Shown here: in pieces, positions 43,554 to 51,033 of the stretch
Numbering within the stretch: the first letter of the stretch is position 1
Layout: every line of letters begins with the position of its first letter
Source of the DNA: Granulosicoccus sp963833195
GTDB lineage: Bacteria > Pseudomonadota > Gammaproteobacteria > Granulosicoccales > Granulosicoccaceae
DNA: 64,000 bases
NCBI GenBank assembly: GCA_963833195.1
Contig: CAWHXF010000028.1
Coordinates: 1,426,001-1,490,000 of the forward strand
Direction: 5' to 3'
Notes under the pieces: model-generated
What the model was told of the DNA's origin: nothing
The model's input: the letters and a program-made list of their open reading frames with translations, nothing else
Databases searched by the model: none
Translations under genes and position numbers: made by a program

Positions 43554-44067
43554 GAATCATCTCGCCCGCCGCCTCGTCGCTCCCGGTCACCGTCACGCGT
43601 GCGCCGAGCTCGATCGGCTCGGCCTCGAACGTCCATGGCGGCGCGTCGCCGTGCCCGGAGGAGAGCGCCTGCGAATGGTCCGCCGTCATGCGCGCGATGG
43701 ACTCGGCCACCGCCGGATCATCCGATGTGACGAGGAACGTCGCGCCGCGAGGCGTCGATGCCGCCGCCACCTCCGCATCGAGCGTCACGCGACTCATGTC
43801 GCGCAGGTGCTCGCGCAGCGCAGACAGGTCCACGCGAGACCAGTCGGTGTCCGGGTCGGCACGCAGCGCGTTCGCGACTTCGGCGATGGTGGCGAACGCG
43901 TACTCGCCGACGAGCGCGGGCGCGAAACCCGGCGGTGCGGAAGCGACCGGGCCGTGGTGGCGCTCGTGTTCCGCGGGCGAGGGTTCGCCTTGCGCCCTGG
44001 CGCCCGCCGCGAAGACGATGCCGATCGCGGCGAGGGAGGACAGGGAACGGACGAAGGCGAAGCGCAT
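43465..44067 (-). CDS. Exported protein of unknown function, 200 aa
   Basis: A signal peptide (RSLSSLAAIGIVFAAGARAQG) is followed by a His-containing start of the mature chain (HERHHGP). A conserved-looking core follows: GEYAFATIAEVANALRADPD, VDLSALREHLRDMSRVTLDAEV, and near the C-terminus ALSSGHGDAPPWTFEAEPIE and IRGLGFHGILADGDHHRAHH. The several His residues could bind metal. It is divergent from the Crp/Fnr-type gene. The stop at 43465 lies in a probable deletion junction with the cupin remnant, so the extreme C-terminus (after HHVALAAG) may not be original. Confidence 0.62.
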   Translation of the reverse strand: MRFAFVRSLSSLAAIGIVFAAGARAQGEPSPAEHERHHGPVASAPPGFAPALVGEYAFATIAEVANALRADPDTDWSRVDLSALREHLRDMSRVTLDAEVAAASTPRGATFLVTSDDPAVAESIARMTADHSQALSSGHGDAPPWTFEAEPIELGARVTVTGSDEAAGEMIRGLGFHGILADGDHHRAHHVALAAGSDPH

Positions 44068-44135
44068 GGTCGGACTACCGCGGAGGGAGTGGCGGAGCTT
44101 GCAGGCGCACGTGCTCGGGCGCCATGATCGCTATC

Positions 44136-44672
44136 ATGTCGAACGATTGCTTCGAGAGACTCGCCACGCTCGCCGACGACGCCCGAAGCCTCGCGGACGG
44201 CGAGCGCTTGTTCTCGCGCGGCACGCCGGTCCGGCGGTTGTTCCTGGTCGAGGCCGGCGCGGTTCGGCTGCAACGCGACACCGTCGAGGGCGGCTCGCTC
44301 GTGCTGCAGCGTGCGGGACCGGGACGGGTGCTCGCGGAGGCCTCGTTGCAGGCGCCTCGCTACCATTGCGACGCGACGGCGACGTGCGACGCTCGCGTGC
44401 TGTCGCTGGGCATCGGGGCTGCCGCGACGGCGCTGCGCGATGATGCGGGGCTCGCCGCCGCCTGGGCCGCGATGCTCGCGCAGGAGTTGCAGGCCACGCG
44501 CGCGCGAGCGGCGTTGCTGCGGTTGCGTGGCGTGGGCGCGCGGCTCGATGCGTGGCTGGCGCTGAATGACGCAAACCTACCCCCACACGGCCGGCTGCGC
44601 GGTCTCGCCGACGAGATCGGCGTCACGCCCGAGGCGTTGTACCGCGAGCTCGCCCGCCGGCGGCGCGGCTGA
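44136..44672 (+). CDS. Crp/Fnr-family transcriptional regulator, 178 aa
   Basis: Shorter than usual (about 178 against 210-240) but both domains are recognisable. The cyclic-nucleotide-binding-fold part has GERLFSRGTPVRRLFLVEAGAVRLQR and QRAGPGRVLAEASL. After the dimerisation helix (AQELQATRARAALLRLRGVGARLDAWL, quoted here only as landmarks) the C-terminal winged helix is compact: RLRGLADEIGVTPEALYREL. No Fe-S cysteines and no cAMP-binding Arg-Ser pair are present, so it is not a classic Fnr or Crp. ATG 44124 is an alternative start. Possibly controls the divergent exported-protein gene. Confidence 0.75.
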   Translation: MSNDCFERLATLADDARSLADGERLFSRGTPVRRLFLVEAGAVRLQRDTVEGGSLVLQRAGPGRVLAEASLQAPRYHCDATATCDARVLSLGIGAAATALRDDAGLAAAWAAMLAQELQATRARAALLRLRGVGARLDAWLALNDANLPPHGRLRGLADEIGVTPEALYRELARRRRG

Positions 44673-44690
44673 AACCCGCTTCCCGTCCGG

Positions 44691-46451
44691 TCAGAAGCGC
44701 ACGAGCACCGTCTCGATACCGCCCGGGCTCACGCCCGTCGCCGGCCGCGTCCACGCGTACAGCACGTCGTCCTGCACGCGCAGCGCGCGTGGGAAGCCGA
44801 CGGTGCGCCCTTCGCCGGAGGTGGCGAGCGTGCGGGACTCGTCCGCCGTGCCGTCGGCCGCCACGCGCCGGTAGCGCAGCTCCTCCCCGCGCGGCGTGGA
44901 CTCCAGCCAGCTCACGACGGCGGCGCCGTCGCCGAGCAGCACGACGTCGACGCGCCCGAGCGGCCGTCCGTCGTCCACGCGCACGGGCTCGCCGAACTCC
45001 CGCCCACCGTCCGACGAGCGTGCGAGCAGCACGCGCGGCGATGCGTCGGCGGCCGTGAACCACGTGGCGGCCACCGCGTCGCCCTCGCCCGCGAGCGCGG
45101 GGCCGTTGATCGGACAGCCCGCGATCGTCCAGCCGTCCGCGTGCAGCGGTTCGGCATCGCGCCAGACGCCCGACTCGAAGCGGCGAATGGAGATATCGCG
45201 CACCTCGGCATCGGAGCGGTCCCGGTAGGCCACGAGCACGCCATCATCGGTGCCCAGCGCCGCCAGCGCGCAGCACGTGCATACGCGCTCGTCCAGCAGC
45301 CTCCGGGAATCCACGCTTCCGTCCGCGTCGATGAGTGCCGAGCGCAGGGTCATGTCGACTGTGGGCAGCGGGGCCGTCGAGTCGGGCTCCGCCGCAGCGG
45401 CGTTCGGGCGACCGTCCAGCCACGTCACGAACAGTCGACCATCCGGCCAGGCAGCCATGGAGGCCAGCCCATGCTGCGTCGGCGTGCCGTCGTCGTGCGG
45501 CACGACGGGCTCGCTCCAGGTGCGGCCTCCGTCGCCGGAGAGCGAAACGTTCAGGTCGTAGGCGTACGGATCGTCGCCGGCGACCACCGGCCACCAGGCC
45601 GCCAGTCCTCCGTCACCGAAGCCTGCCAGCGCCGGGAAATCCGCCCAGTTGACGAACCAGTCGTCACCCGTTGCCACAGTGATGGGGGCTGTCCACGCGC
45701 CCTCCTCGAGCCGTGACAGCCGCAGTGCCATCGCACCGGCCGCCGTAGGCTGCATCCAGCTCAGGTAGACCGTCCCGTCGGTGCCGTGGGCGAGATTCGG
45801 CTCGCGTGCGCCCGGACCGGCGGGTACGGGGACCGGATCCGCCGCGACCGGACGCGACGCCACCACCGGTGCGGGCGCCGCCGCCTTCGCTCCGGCACGC
45901 TCCGCAGCCATCGCGGAATCGATCAGCGTCCGCACCTCCGGCGAGTCCCATTCGGCCTCGCCCCGTCGCACGTGCGTCACGCGCCCGCCCGGCTCCAGCA
46001 GATAGGTGCTGGGGTAGGCGAACACGTCCCAGTCGCGGGCGACGGAGCCGTCCGCATCGATCGCCACGGTGAACGCCGGATCGATATCGAGCCGCGCGAG
46101 GAACGCCCGCGCAATGTCGGGGGAATCGCCCACGTCGACCGCTACGAGCTCGAACGGCGCGTCCGCATAGCCCTCGGCGAGTCGCTGCAGGGACGGCAAC
46201 TCGCGCACGCAGGGTCCACACCAGGTCGCCCAGAAGTTCACCAGCACGGCGCGTCCCTCGAGCGCCTCCAAGGACACCACCGTGCCGTCGAGCGACGCGA
46301 GCGTGAAGGGTGTCGGCGTCTCGCCCTCGAAGCGGTCCATCACCGGGACGGAGCCAGACGCGGACGCCGGCGGCTGAACCGGCGACGGCTCCGCCGCCGC
46401 GGCGAACGGCGACGCGAGCCAGCACGCGAGCGCTGCCGCCCGCAGGGTCAC
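44691..46451 (-). CDS. Exported TlpA-type thioredoxin fused to a sialidase-like beta-propeller, 586 aa
   Basis: A short signal peptide (TLRAAALACWLASPFAAAAEP) is followed by a TlpA/ResA-type domain at about residues 45-195, with the redox motif FWATWCGPCVRELPSLQ and the cis-Pro strand VFAYPSTYLLEPGGRV. An Ala/Pro linker leads to a C-terminal half of BNR/Asp-box type repeats (LSGDGGRTWSEP, RSSDGGREFGEP), a six-bladed sialidase-like propeller. The propeller carries the cysteine cluster RVCTCCAL and a later IAGCPINGPAL, suggesting metal or disulfide chemistry rather than glycan hydrolysis. The GTG at 46451 is chosen as it gives the signal peptide. It is third in the CueR-type operon, so copper-linked thiol chemistry in the periplasm is likely. 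Confidence 0.82.
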   Translation of the reverse strand: MTLRAAALACWLASPFAAAAEPSPVQPPASASGSVPVMDRFEGETPTPFTLASLDGTVVSLEALEGRAVLVNFWATWCGPCVRELPSLQRLAEGYADAPFELVAVDVGDSPDIARAFLARLDIDPAFTVAIDADGSVARDWDVFAYPSTYLLEPGGRVTHVRRGEAEWDSPEVRTLIDSAMAAERAGAKAAAPAPVVASRPVAADPVPVPAGPGAREPNLAHGTDGTVYLSWMQPTAAGAMALRLSRLEEGAWTAPITVATGDDWFVNWADFPALAGFGDGGLAAWWPVVAGDDPYAYDLNVSLSGDGGRTWSEPVVPHDDGTPTQHGLASMAAWPDGRLFVTWLDGRPNAAAAEPDSTAPLPTVDMTLRSALIDADGSVDSRRLLDERVCTCCALAALGTDDGVLVAYRDRSDAEVRDISIRRFESGVWRDAEPLHADGWTIAGCPINGPALAGEGDAVAATWFTAADASPRVLLARSSDGGREFGEPVRVDDGRPLGRVDVVLLGDGAAVVSWLESTPRGEELRYRRVAADGTADESRTLATSGEGRTVGFPRALRVQDDVLYAWTRPATGVSPGGIETVLVRF

Positions 46452-46480
46452 GGTATAGCGCCGCGCGCGACCGGAACCGC

Positions 46481-46984
46481 TCAGTGGCTCGAGAACACGG
46501 CGGTCTTGCCGTCCTCGGCAAAGCTGATGACGTCGTAGTCCTGCGGCTCCGTGCTGCCCATGCCCGGGGACATCATGGGCATGCCCGGCGCACTGATGCC
46601 GACGACGTCGGGGCGCTCGGCGAGCAGGCGCTCGATGTCCGACACCGGCACGTGGCCCTCGACGACGTAGCCGTCGATCTTCGCGGTGTGGCAGGACTTC
46701 AACCGCGCGTCCACGAGCCCGAGCTCGGTCCGGATCGGGTCGACGTCGTCGACGTCGTGTGCGGTGACATCGAAGCCTTCGTCCTCGAGGTAGTCGACCC
46801 AGCCCTGGCAGCAGCCGCAAGTGGGCGTCTTCCAGACTTCGACGGCGGGGCGCGTGGCCGCCTCGGCGGCGAGCTCCACCGAGCCCTCGGCCCCGGTGCC
46901 GGCGGACTGTCCGGCCAGCGCGAACCAGGCCGTACCCGCGCTCAGCACGCCTGCCACGAGCACCGCCACGGTGGTCGTCTTCAT
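46481..46984 (-). CDS. DUF411-family copper-associated exported protein, 167 aa
   Basis: After a signal peptide (VAVLVAGVLSAGTAWFALAG) comes the DUF411 domain: VEVWKTPTCGCCQGWVDYLE with its CxCC cluster, LKSCHTAKIDGYVVEGHVP, and VGISAPGMPMMSPGM with a Met-rich end. These Cys, His and Met residues are candidate copper ligands. DUF411 proteins accompany copper and silver resistance genes. ATG 46984 has AGGAG 10 nt upstream. It follows the MerR-type gene by 46 bp in the same operon and precedes the thioredoxin fusion by 29 bp. Confidence 0.92.
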   Translation of the reverse strand: MKTTTVAVLVAGVLSAGTAWFALAGQSAGTGAEGSVELAAEAATRPAVEVWKTPTCGCCQGWVDYLEDEGFDVTAHDVDDVDPIRTELGLVDARLKSCHTAKIDGYVVEGHVPVSDIERLLAERPDVVGISAPGMPMMSPGMGSTEPQDYDVISFAEDGKTAVFSSH

Positions 46985-47030
46985 GATCTTGTCGCTCCTG
47001 GATCTGGATGTGAACGGGTGGGTATCGGCA

Positions 47031-47468
47031 TCAAGCGCCGCGGGCCGAAGGCTCCGAGAGGAACGCATCGATCACGCCGGCGCCGTCGACCCCGAATTCC
47101 TCGAGTATCGGGCATTCCGGCCGATCGTCGCCCTCGCAGCCGTCGGCCAATCGGCGCAGCACGCCGCGGATGGATTCGAGCTCGGCGAGCTTGCGCTCGA
47201 TGGTCTCGAGCTGGTGCTCGATGATCTCCTTGACCTCGCGGCTCGCCCGATGTTCGTCGTTGTAAAGCGACAGCAGCTCCCGGCAGTCGTCCAGCGAGAA
47301 CCCGAGCCCGCGTGCGCGTTGCAGGAAGCGCAGTTGGTGCACGTCGCGCTCGGAGTACTCCCGGTAGCCGCTGACGGCCCGAGCGGGCGAGACGATGCCG
47401 ATCTCGTCGTAGTAGCGCAGCGTCTTCGGCGGCAGTTTGGCTCGCCGCGCGGCCTCGCCCACGTTCAT
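47031..47468 (-). CDS. cueR: MerR-family copper-responsive regulator (CueR/HmrR-like), 145 aa
   Basis: The winged helix shows MNVGEAARRAKLPPKTLRYYDEIG and the second helix region SGYREYSERDVHQLRFLQRARGLGFSLDDCRELL, quoted here as landmarks. A long dimerisation helix follows. The metal-binding loop near the C-terminus has two cysteines separated by seven residues (CEGDDRPEC), the spacing of monovalent copper/silver/gold sensors; the Ser77-type position that distinguishes them lies before the helix. Divalent-metal relatives have other spacing. Start ATG 47468. Its own promoter, with a 19-bp spacer, is visible upstream. Confidence 0.9.
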   Translation of the reverse strand: MNVGEAARRAKLPPKTLRYYDEIGIVSPARAVSGYREYSERDVHQLRFLQRARGLGFSLDDCRELLSLYNDEHRASREVKEIIEHQLETIERKLAELESIRGVLRRLADGCEGDDRPECPILEEFGVDGAGVIDAFLSEPSARGA

Positions 47469-47510
47469 CGCCCGCTCTCGCCTGCAGATGTTCGGACTGT
47501 ACATGGAGGC

Positions 47511-47541
47511 ATGGTATGGGTTCCAGTCACTGGAATCTCAA
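47511..47541 (-). promoter_or_regulatory. MerR-type promoter/operator for the cueR-DUF411-thioredoxin operon
   Basis: On the leftward strand, TTGAGA (-35, 47536-47541) and TACCAT (-10, 47511-47516) are separated by 19 bp. The spacer contains the dyad TTCCAG-TGA-CTGGAA (47521-47535). The over-long spacer with a centred dyad is the hallmark of MerR-regulated promoters, which the activated regulator underwinds. It lies 43 bp upstream of the regulator ATG, so the operon is autoregulated. Confidence 0.82.
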
Positions 47542-47681
47542 GGCCGAGGCGCGCAGTGACCGTACGCGGGCCTCACCCGATCACTATCGGCAGGGCACCT
47601 GTCGCGCGCTGTACGGGAAGATGACGATTCCCCGACAATCCGGTACCACCGGGGTGGGGCCGTCTGGCGCTTGTCCGTGCA

Positions 47682-47703
47682 AGGCGCCCGCGAACGGGCG
47701 CCT
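47682..47703 (-). terminator. Hairpin with TTCG loop downstream of the copA-BON operon
   Basis: On the leftward strand the RNA would read AGGCGCCCG-UUCG-CGGGCGCCU, a perfect 9-bp GC stem with a UUCG loop, 19 bp after the BON-gene stop. There is no U tract, but GC-rich genomes often rely on such stems. It may also protect the mRNA 3' end. Confidence 0.5.
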
Positions 47704-47721
47704 CGAAAAGGGCGCGTCAGC

Positions 47722-48159
47722 TCACTGCATGACGATGTGGTTGTCGATCTGGTTCGCGTGCAGACCGTCGATGCCGCGCACGATGTCGTTGATGCCGTTG
47801 AGCTCCTCGATGCCCTGAACGAACCCGGCCAGGTGGATCGTGTCGCCGCGCACCTCGACCGTCACGCTCTGGTGGGGGGATCCGTCGGACGAGATCGGCA
47901 TCAGCGCGATGGACAGCCGGAGCCCTGCCGCGACTTCCACAGTATCGGCGGCGGCCCGGTCAGCCCCCGCTTCGATGTCGCCGCGCGCGAGATCGGCGGG
48001 CGAGACCGGACCGTCGGGGTCGTGGATGCTGTCGGGCGCGTCTGCCGGCGTGTACTCCTGTGCGCCGGCGACCGTCGCGACGCTCGAGACAGCCACTGCG
48101 CCGGCGCACAAGGCACGAACGGGAACCCGCAACGCAGCATTCGACGCAAACCGCCTCAT
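47722..48159 (-). CDS. Exported BON-domain-like protein, 145 aa
   Basis: A signal peptide (RVPVRALCAGAVAVSSVATV, then GAQ) is followed by an acidic linker and a BON-like C-terminal region with VTVEVRGDTIHLAGFVQG and INDIVRGIDGLHANQIDNHI, matching the strand-helix-strand of BON domains (VxVxxxxGxVxLxGxVxxxxE). BON domains bind membranes or lipids. Met and His are not enriched. The ATG overlaps the stop of the multicopper oxidase gene by ATGA, so the two are co-expressed. Confidence 0.75.
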   Translation of the reverse strand: MRRFASNAALRVPVRALCAGAVAVSSVATVAGAQEYTPADAPDSIHDPDGPVSPADLARGDIEAGADRAAADTVEVAAGLRLSIALMPISSDGSPHQSVTVEVRGDTIHLAGFVQGIEELNGINDIVRGIDGLHANQIDNHIVMQ

Positions 48160-49961
48160 CGCAATGCCTCCGACTGCTCGCGCTCCCACTTCGCCAGCGC
48201 TTCCGGGGTCAACGCGACGTTCACCACGCGGAACATGCCGGAATGGAAGTGGTAGAGCATGTGACAGTGGAACGCCCAGTCGCCGAGCTCCACGGGCGTG
48301 ATCAGCATGGACAGCCGCTCGCCGGGCTTCACCATTACCGTGTGCATGCGCGGAATGTGCTCGCCCTGCCCGTTCTCGAGCTCCATCCACATGCCGTGCA
48401 GGTGGATCGGGTGCGTCATGGCGGACTGGTTCATAAGCACCAGGCGCGTGCGCTGATCGAGGTAGAACTGGATCTTGTCGGCGTCCGAGTACTTCACCCC
48501 GTTGAACGAGAAGATGTAGCGGGTCATGTTCGTCGTGAGGTTCACGACGACCTCGCGCTCCGCCTCGCGCGAGAACCGTGGCTCGAGCGCGCGCATCTGG
48601 CTGTAGGTGAACACGCGCCAGCCATCGTCGCCGAGACCGACTCCCGGCTCGTCCAGCCGGTTCTGCACCTTCATCGTGCGCATGGCCACGTTCACGTCCG
48701 GGCGCGGCGGCATGTTCTCCATCGGGGCCATCATCTCCTCGGACATGTCTTCCGGAATGATGGTGTCGTCCATCATTCCCATGCCGATCTCGTCGAGCGA
48801 ACGCAGGAGACGCTCGCGCAGGGCCGGCACGGGTTCTTCCATGCCGGGCCGCGGCGCGAGCTTCGCGCGCGCCATGCCGCTCCTGTCGAGCGCCTCGGCC
48901 ACGATCGTGTAGGCCCGGTCCTCCGGCAGCTCCACGATGAAGTCGCAGGTCTCGGCCACGCCGATGCGGAACTCCTCGGTTTCCACGGGCTCGATGTACT
49001 GCCCGTCCACCTGCACCATCGTGATGGGCAGCCCCGGTACGCGCACGTCGTAGTGCGTCATGGCGCACGCCGCGATCGTGCGCACGCGCACGCGCTCGCC
49101 GGGCTGGAACAGCGCCGTCCAGTTGTCCTCGGCCGCGTGGCCGTTCAGCGCGTACACGTAGCCGTGATCCGTGACGCTCAGGAGATCCGAGGGGATCATC
49201 CCCATGCTCGCCGACCCGGTGCGGCCGCGAACCGTCTCGACGAATCCCTGCTCGCCGATGTCCTCGACGAAGTCGCCGAACGTGCGGCGCTGGTAGTTGT
49301 AGTATTCCGAGCCCATCTTCTTGAGCTTGTCCAGCTGCGTCGCGGGGTCCGACTTCGGCCAGTCCGACAGCACGACAAGGATGTCCCGGTCGTAGTCGAA
49401 CGGGACCTGCCCATCCGCCGGCTCTCTCACGATGGGTCCGAAGAGCCCCCGAGTCTCCTGGAAGCCGGTGTGGCTGTGGTACCAGTACGTGCCGTTCTGT
49501 CGCACCTTGAAGCGGTACGTGAACGTCTCGCCGGGCGCGATGCCGGGGAAGTTCACGCCCGGCACGCCGTCGTACTCGAACGGCACGATGAAGCCGTGCC
49601 AGTGGATCGAGGTGGGCTCGTCCATGGCGTTCGTCACGCGCAGCACGACGTCGTCACCCTCGCGCAGATGAATGAGTGGGCCCGGCACGGTACCGTTGAA
49701 CGTCATCGCGTTGCGCTCGACGCCACCGATGGTCACCGGCGTGCGCCCGATGACGATGTCCCATTCGCTCTTCGGTTCGGAGCGCGAGACGTCGAACGCG
49801 GAGGAGGACGTGGAGGCGCCGGGCTCCGACGCCGAACGCGCCCAGTGCGGCAGCAGCCCGGCTCCCACGGCACCGCCCGCGAACATCATCCGGGTCAGCC
49901 GGCGGCGGACGGGATCGGGGGCGCTCGGGTCCGCGCTCACGGGCCTCTTCGAAATGCGCAT
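48156..49961 (-). CDS. copA: Multicopper oxidase CopA (copper resistance), 601 aa
   Basis: Periplasmic oxidase of the CopA/PcoA type that oxidises Cu(I). A Tat signal (RRRLTRMMFAGGAVGAG) is followed by three cupredoxin domains. All four copper-binding motifs are present: SIHWHGFIVP, YWYHSHTGFQE, HPIHLHGMWME and AFHCHMLYHFHSGM, supplying type 1, 2 and 3 sites. A Met-rich segment (IGMGMMDDT ... MSEEMMAPMENMPP) between domains 2 and 3, at about residues 390-420, is the expected Cu(I) storage region. ATG 49961 fits; length is normal. CopB, the usual partner, is not adjacent. Confidence 0.95.
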   Translation of the reverse strand: MRISKRPVSADPSAPDPVRRRLTRMMFAGGAVGAGLLPHWARSASEPGASTSSSAFDVSRSEPKSEWDIVIGRTPVTIGGVERNAMTFNGTVPGPLIHLREGDDVVLRVTNAMDEPTSIHWHGFIVPFEYDGVPGVNFPGIAPGETFTYRFKVRQNGTYWYHSHTGFQETRGLFGPIVREPADGQVPFDYDRDILVVLSDWPKSDPATQLDKLKKMGSEYYNYQRRTFGDFVEDIGEQGFVETVRGRTGSASMGMIPSDLLSVTDHGYVYALNGHAAEDNWTALFQPGERVRVRTIAACAMTHYDVRVPGLPITMVQVDGQYIEPVETEEFRIGVAETCDFIVELPEDRAYTIVAEALDRSGMARAKLAPRPGMEEPVPALRERLLRSLDEIGMGMMDDTIIPEDMSEEMMAPMENMPPRPDVNVAMRTMKVQNRLDEPGVGLGDDGWRVFTYSQMRALEPRFSREAEREVVVNLTTNMTRYIFSFNGVKYSDADKIQFYLDQRTRLVLMNQSAMTHPIHLHGMWMELENGQGEHIPRMHTVMVKPGERLSMLITPVELGDWAFHCHMLYHFHSGMFRVVNVALTPEALAKWEREQSEALR

Positions 49962-50183
49962 GGCTCAAGGCACCGGGAAACGAATCGTGCCTATGAGCAT
50001 GGTGGCGGCCGTCGCGGGAACGTCAATCGCGCGCGCGAACGATTCCCGGGCCGTTGCAAGATTCTCCGGCGGACCTCGGACTCGGCAGCGCGACCGCGGC
50101 AGGCACATCCGCCGCCGACCTTGCCGTCGCTCGCGGCGATCGCCATGCTTGCCGCCCCACTAGCTCGCCCGGAGGACTCCCCC

Positions 50184-51014
50184 ATGACCACCGTGACCAC
50201 GAGGGACGGCACCCGCCTGCGCGCGAAGGTGTGGGGCGAAGGTCGCCCCGTCGTGCTGCTGCACGGCTGGCCGTTGTCCGCCGACAGCTGGGACGACTAG
50301 GCGATGGCGATCGCAGAGGCGGTCTACAAGGCCGTCAGCTACGACCGGCGCGGTTTCGGCCGCTCCGACCAGCCGTTCACCGGCTACGACTACGACACGC
50401 TCGCCGACGACCTCGCGGACGTCATGGCCGCGACGGGCGCGGACGAGCGCGCGACGCTCGTCGGCTTCTCGATGGGCGGCGGCGAGGTGGCCCGCTACAT
50501 GAGCCGGCACGGCGGTGCGGGCGTCGCGCAGGCCGTGCCGGTGTCCTCGGTGGTGGCCTTCCTGCTGCAGCGCGACGACAACCCGCACGGCGTTCCGCAG
50601 CAGGAATTCGACGAGATGGCGGGCGGCATGAAGGACGATCGAGCGCGCTTCTTCGACTGGTTCTTCCAGGGCTTCTACGGCGTGGGCACGGTGAAGAAGC
50701 ACGCGAGCCCGCAGATCCTCGAGTGGTCCCGCACGGTCGCCATGCAGGCGAGCCTGAAGGCGACGCTCGCGTGCGCCGACGCGTTCGCGACGACGGACTT
50801 CCGCGCCGATCTCGACAGCTTCGGCGTGCCCACGCTCGTCATCCACGGGCTGGAGGACCGCACCGTGCCCATCGAGGCGACGGGTCGCGCGGCGGCGGCG
50901 GCCATACCGAACGCCACGCTCCTGGAGTACGAGAACGCGCCGCACGGGCTCTTCGATACCCACAAGCAACGCCTGACCGACGATCTGCTCGGCTTCCTCG
51001 CGTCGCTCGACTGA
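50184..51014 (+). pseudogene. Alpha/beta hydrolase (non-heme chloroperoxidase type) interrupted by an in-frame TAG
   Basis: ATG 50184 opens MTTVTTRDGTRLRAKVWGEG and reaches the oxyanion segment LLHGWPLSADSWDD, then TAG at 50298-50300. The same frame continues at once with AMAIAEAVYKAVSYDRRGFG and runs to 51014 without further interruption. Serine nucleophile GFSMGGGEV, acid EDRTVP and His APHGLF are all present. Relatives usually have Gln at the TAG position, so a single CAG-to-TAG change explains it. The downstream piece might restart at ATG 50304 but would lack the first two strands. Confidence 0.85.
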
Positions 51015-51033
51015 ACGAACGCGGCGCCGCCCG

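Noticed and set aside
49962..50183. A TTGACG -35 candidate for the copA promoter
   Set aside because: On the leftward strand TTGACG is present but no acceptable -10 lies 16-19 bp downstream.
48060..50300. Long plus-strand open frame running into the hydrolase start
   Set aside because: It is antisense to CopA and low in protein-like character; only its last 39 codons from ATG 50184 are real.
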